Shown one piece after another: positions 5,155 to 5,433 of a stretch of DNA of 5,433 bases. Each line of letters opens with the position of its first letter. The first letter of the stretch is position 1. Below the pieces are notes generated by a model, which was not told where the DNA came from, did no database searches, and worked only from the letters and a program-made list of their open reading frames with translations. The translations under genes and the position numbers were made by a program. The DNA comes from Methanobacteriota archaeon (GTDB lineage: Archaea; Halobacteriota; Methanosarcinia; Methanosarcinales; Methanoperedenaceae), in the NCBI GenBank assembly GCA_018899795.1, contig JAHIHJ010000118.1, forward strand, positions 1 through 5,433, written 5' to 3'.

Positions 5155-5162
5155 TATTAAAA
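5155..5162 (-). promoter_or_regulatory. TATA box of the phosphohexomutase gene, placed for a leaderless transcript
   Basis: TTTTAATA on the minus strand is centred about 27 bases before the ATG at 5131. This is the standard archaeal distance from TATA box to transcription start, so the mRNA would begin at or next to the start codon. That agrees with the absence of a Shine-Dalgarno and supports the longer mutase start. Confidence 0.45.
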
Positions 5163-5433
5163 TTAACTTATTATCCTTTAATATCTATACGAACAATGGG
5201 GCTGGAAATTAATCTAAGCGAAATGAGCATAATCGTTTTGGGAAGCTGCTTGAAATAAACAATTTCCTGGTTTATATAAGTTAATTCGTAAAGTATATGT
5301 ATATATCAACTCATTTATTACTGCATCGATAGCAAAAGGGGATGGACTCTATGACATCATGAACCCGTTGTTTTAACCACCAAAAGATCCATTTTTCCAT
5401 TTTATATAAATCTCTGCCAACCGTTTTTATCAA
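5163..5433. other. AT-rich intergenic stretch with TATA-like elements
   Basis: I find no well-supported gene in these 271 bases. They contain two strong, nearly symmetric TATA-like elements, TTTATATAAG at 5271-5280 and TTTATATAAA at 5401-5410. Either could drive transcription in either direction. The second would start a plus-strand transcript at about the window edge. Between them, plus-strand frames after AAAAGGGGATGG (5334-5345) stop within a few codons. Confidence 0.4.
5311..5433 (-). CDS. Doubtful open frame running off the right edge (possible C-terminal end)
   Basis: One minus-strand frame is open from the window edge to a TGA at 5311-5313, giving 40 residues. It includes KWIFWWLKQRVHDVIESI and ends PFCYRCSNK. 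It could be the C-terminus of a gene starting outside, or a 29-residue peptide from the ATG at 5398-5400. There is no Shine-Dalgarno before that ATG, and a TATA-like element lies inside the frame just before it, which argues against coding. I do not recognise it. Confidence 0.18.
   Translation of the reverse strand: MIKTVGRDLYKMEKWIFWWLKQRVHDVIESIPFCYRCSNK

Noticed and set aside
5196..5258. A 20-codon plus-strand frame (MGLEINLSEMSIIVLGSCLK)
   Set aside because: It has no Shine-Dalgarno and no promoter at the right distance. It is short enough to be chance.

Overview
The window looks archaeal, most likely from a euryarchaeon of the methanogen/ANME type (Methanosarcinales-like). The basis is AT-rich TATA-box promoters in place of bacterial -35/-10 boxes, a tRNA gene without an encoded CCA, a very short winged-helix regulator of a type I associate with methanogens, and archaeal-type metabolic enzymes. 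The lineage is an inference from gene style, not from a search.

Left part (1-720): the C-terminal end of an unrecognised plus-strand gene runs in from outside and stops at 170. It converges with a small minus-strand winged-helix DNA-binding protein (204-431) that has no ordinary start codon. A perfect 7+3+7 palindrome (506-522) next to a TATA-like element lies upstream of that gene and may be its operator. A plus-strand tRNA-Leu(UAG) follows at 634-718. A decayed copy of a leucine-type tRNA 5' end (593-612) sits between the tRNA and its likely TATA box.

Middle (720-2700): two minus-strand genes form a compact operon, an LsrF-type class I aldolase/thiolase (transcribed first) and a zinc-dependent medium-chain dehydrogenase 30 bases downstream. 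Their leader holds a TATA-like element, an 8-bp inverted repeat where transcription should start, and a short open frame of 28 codons that ends on the aldolase ribosome binding site. The two enzymes probably act in one sugar-phosphate or keto-alcohol pathway, but the substrate cannot be read from the sequence.

Right part (2696-5433): a minus-strand helical protein of unknown function contains two kinds of internal repeat and ends in a hairpin terminator that overlaps its stop codon. Upstream of it is a minus-strand phosphohexomutase of the GlmM/phosphomannomutase family. It has an intact catalytic core, unusual substrate-side motifs and a promoter placed for a leaderless transcript. The last 300 bases are AT-rich and mostly regulatory, with TATA-like elements and one doubtful minus-strand frame that runs off the edge.

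No CRISPR array, insertion sequence, transposase or defence gene is visible. This is mostly ordinary archaeal metabolism. The points worth a second look are the tRNA 5' remnant, the start-less regulator with its palindrome, the aldolase-operon leader, and the repeat-built unknown protein.
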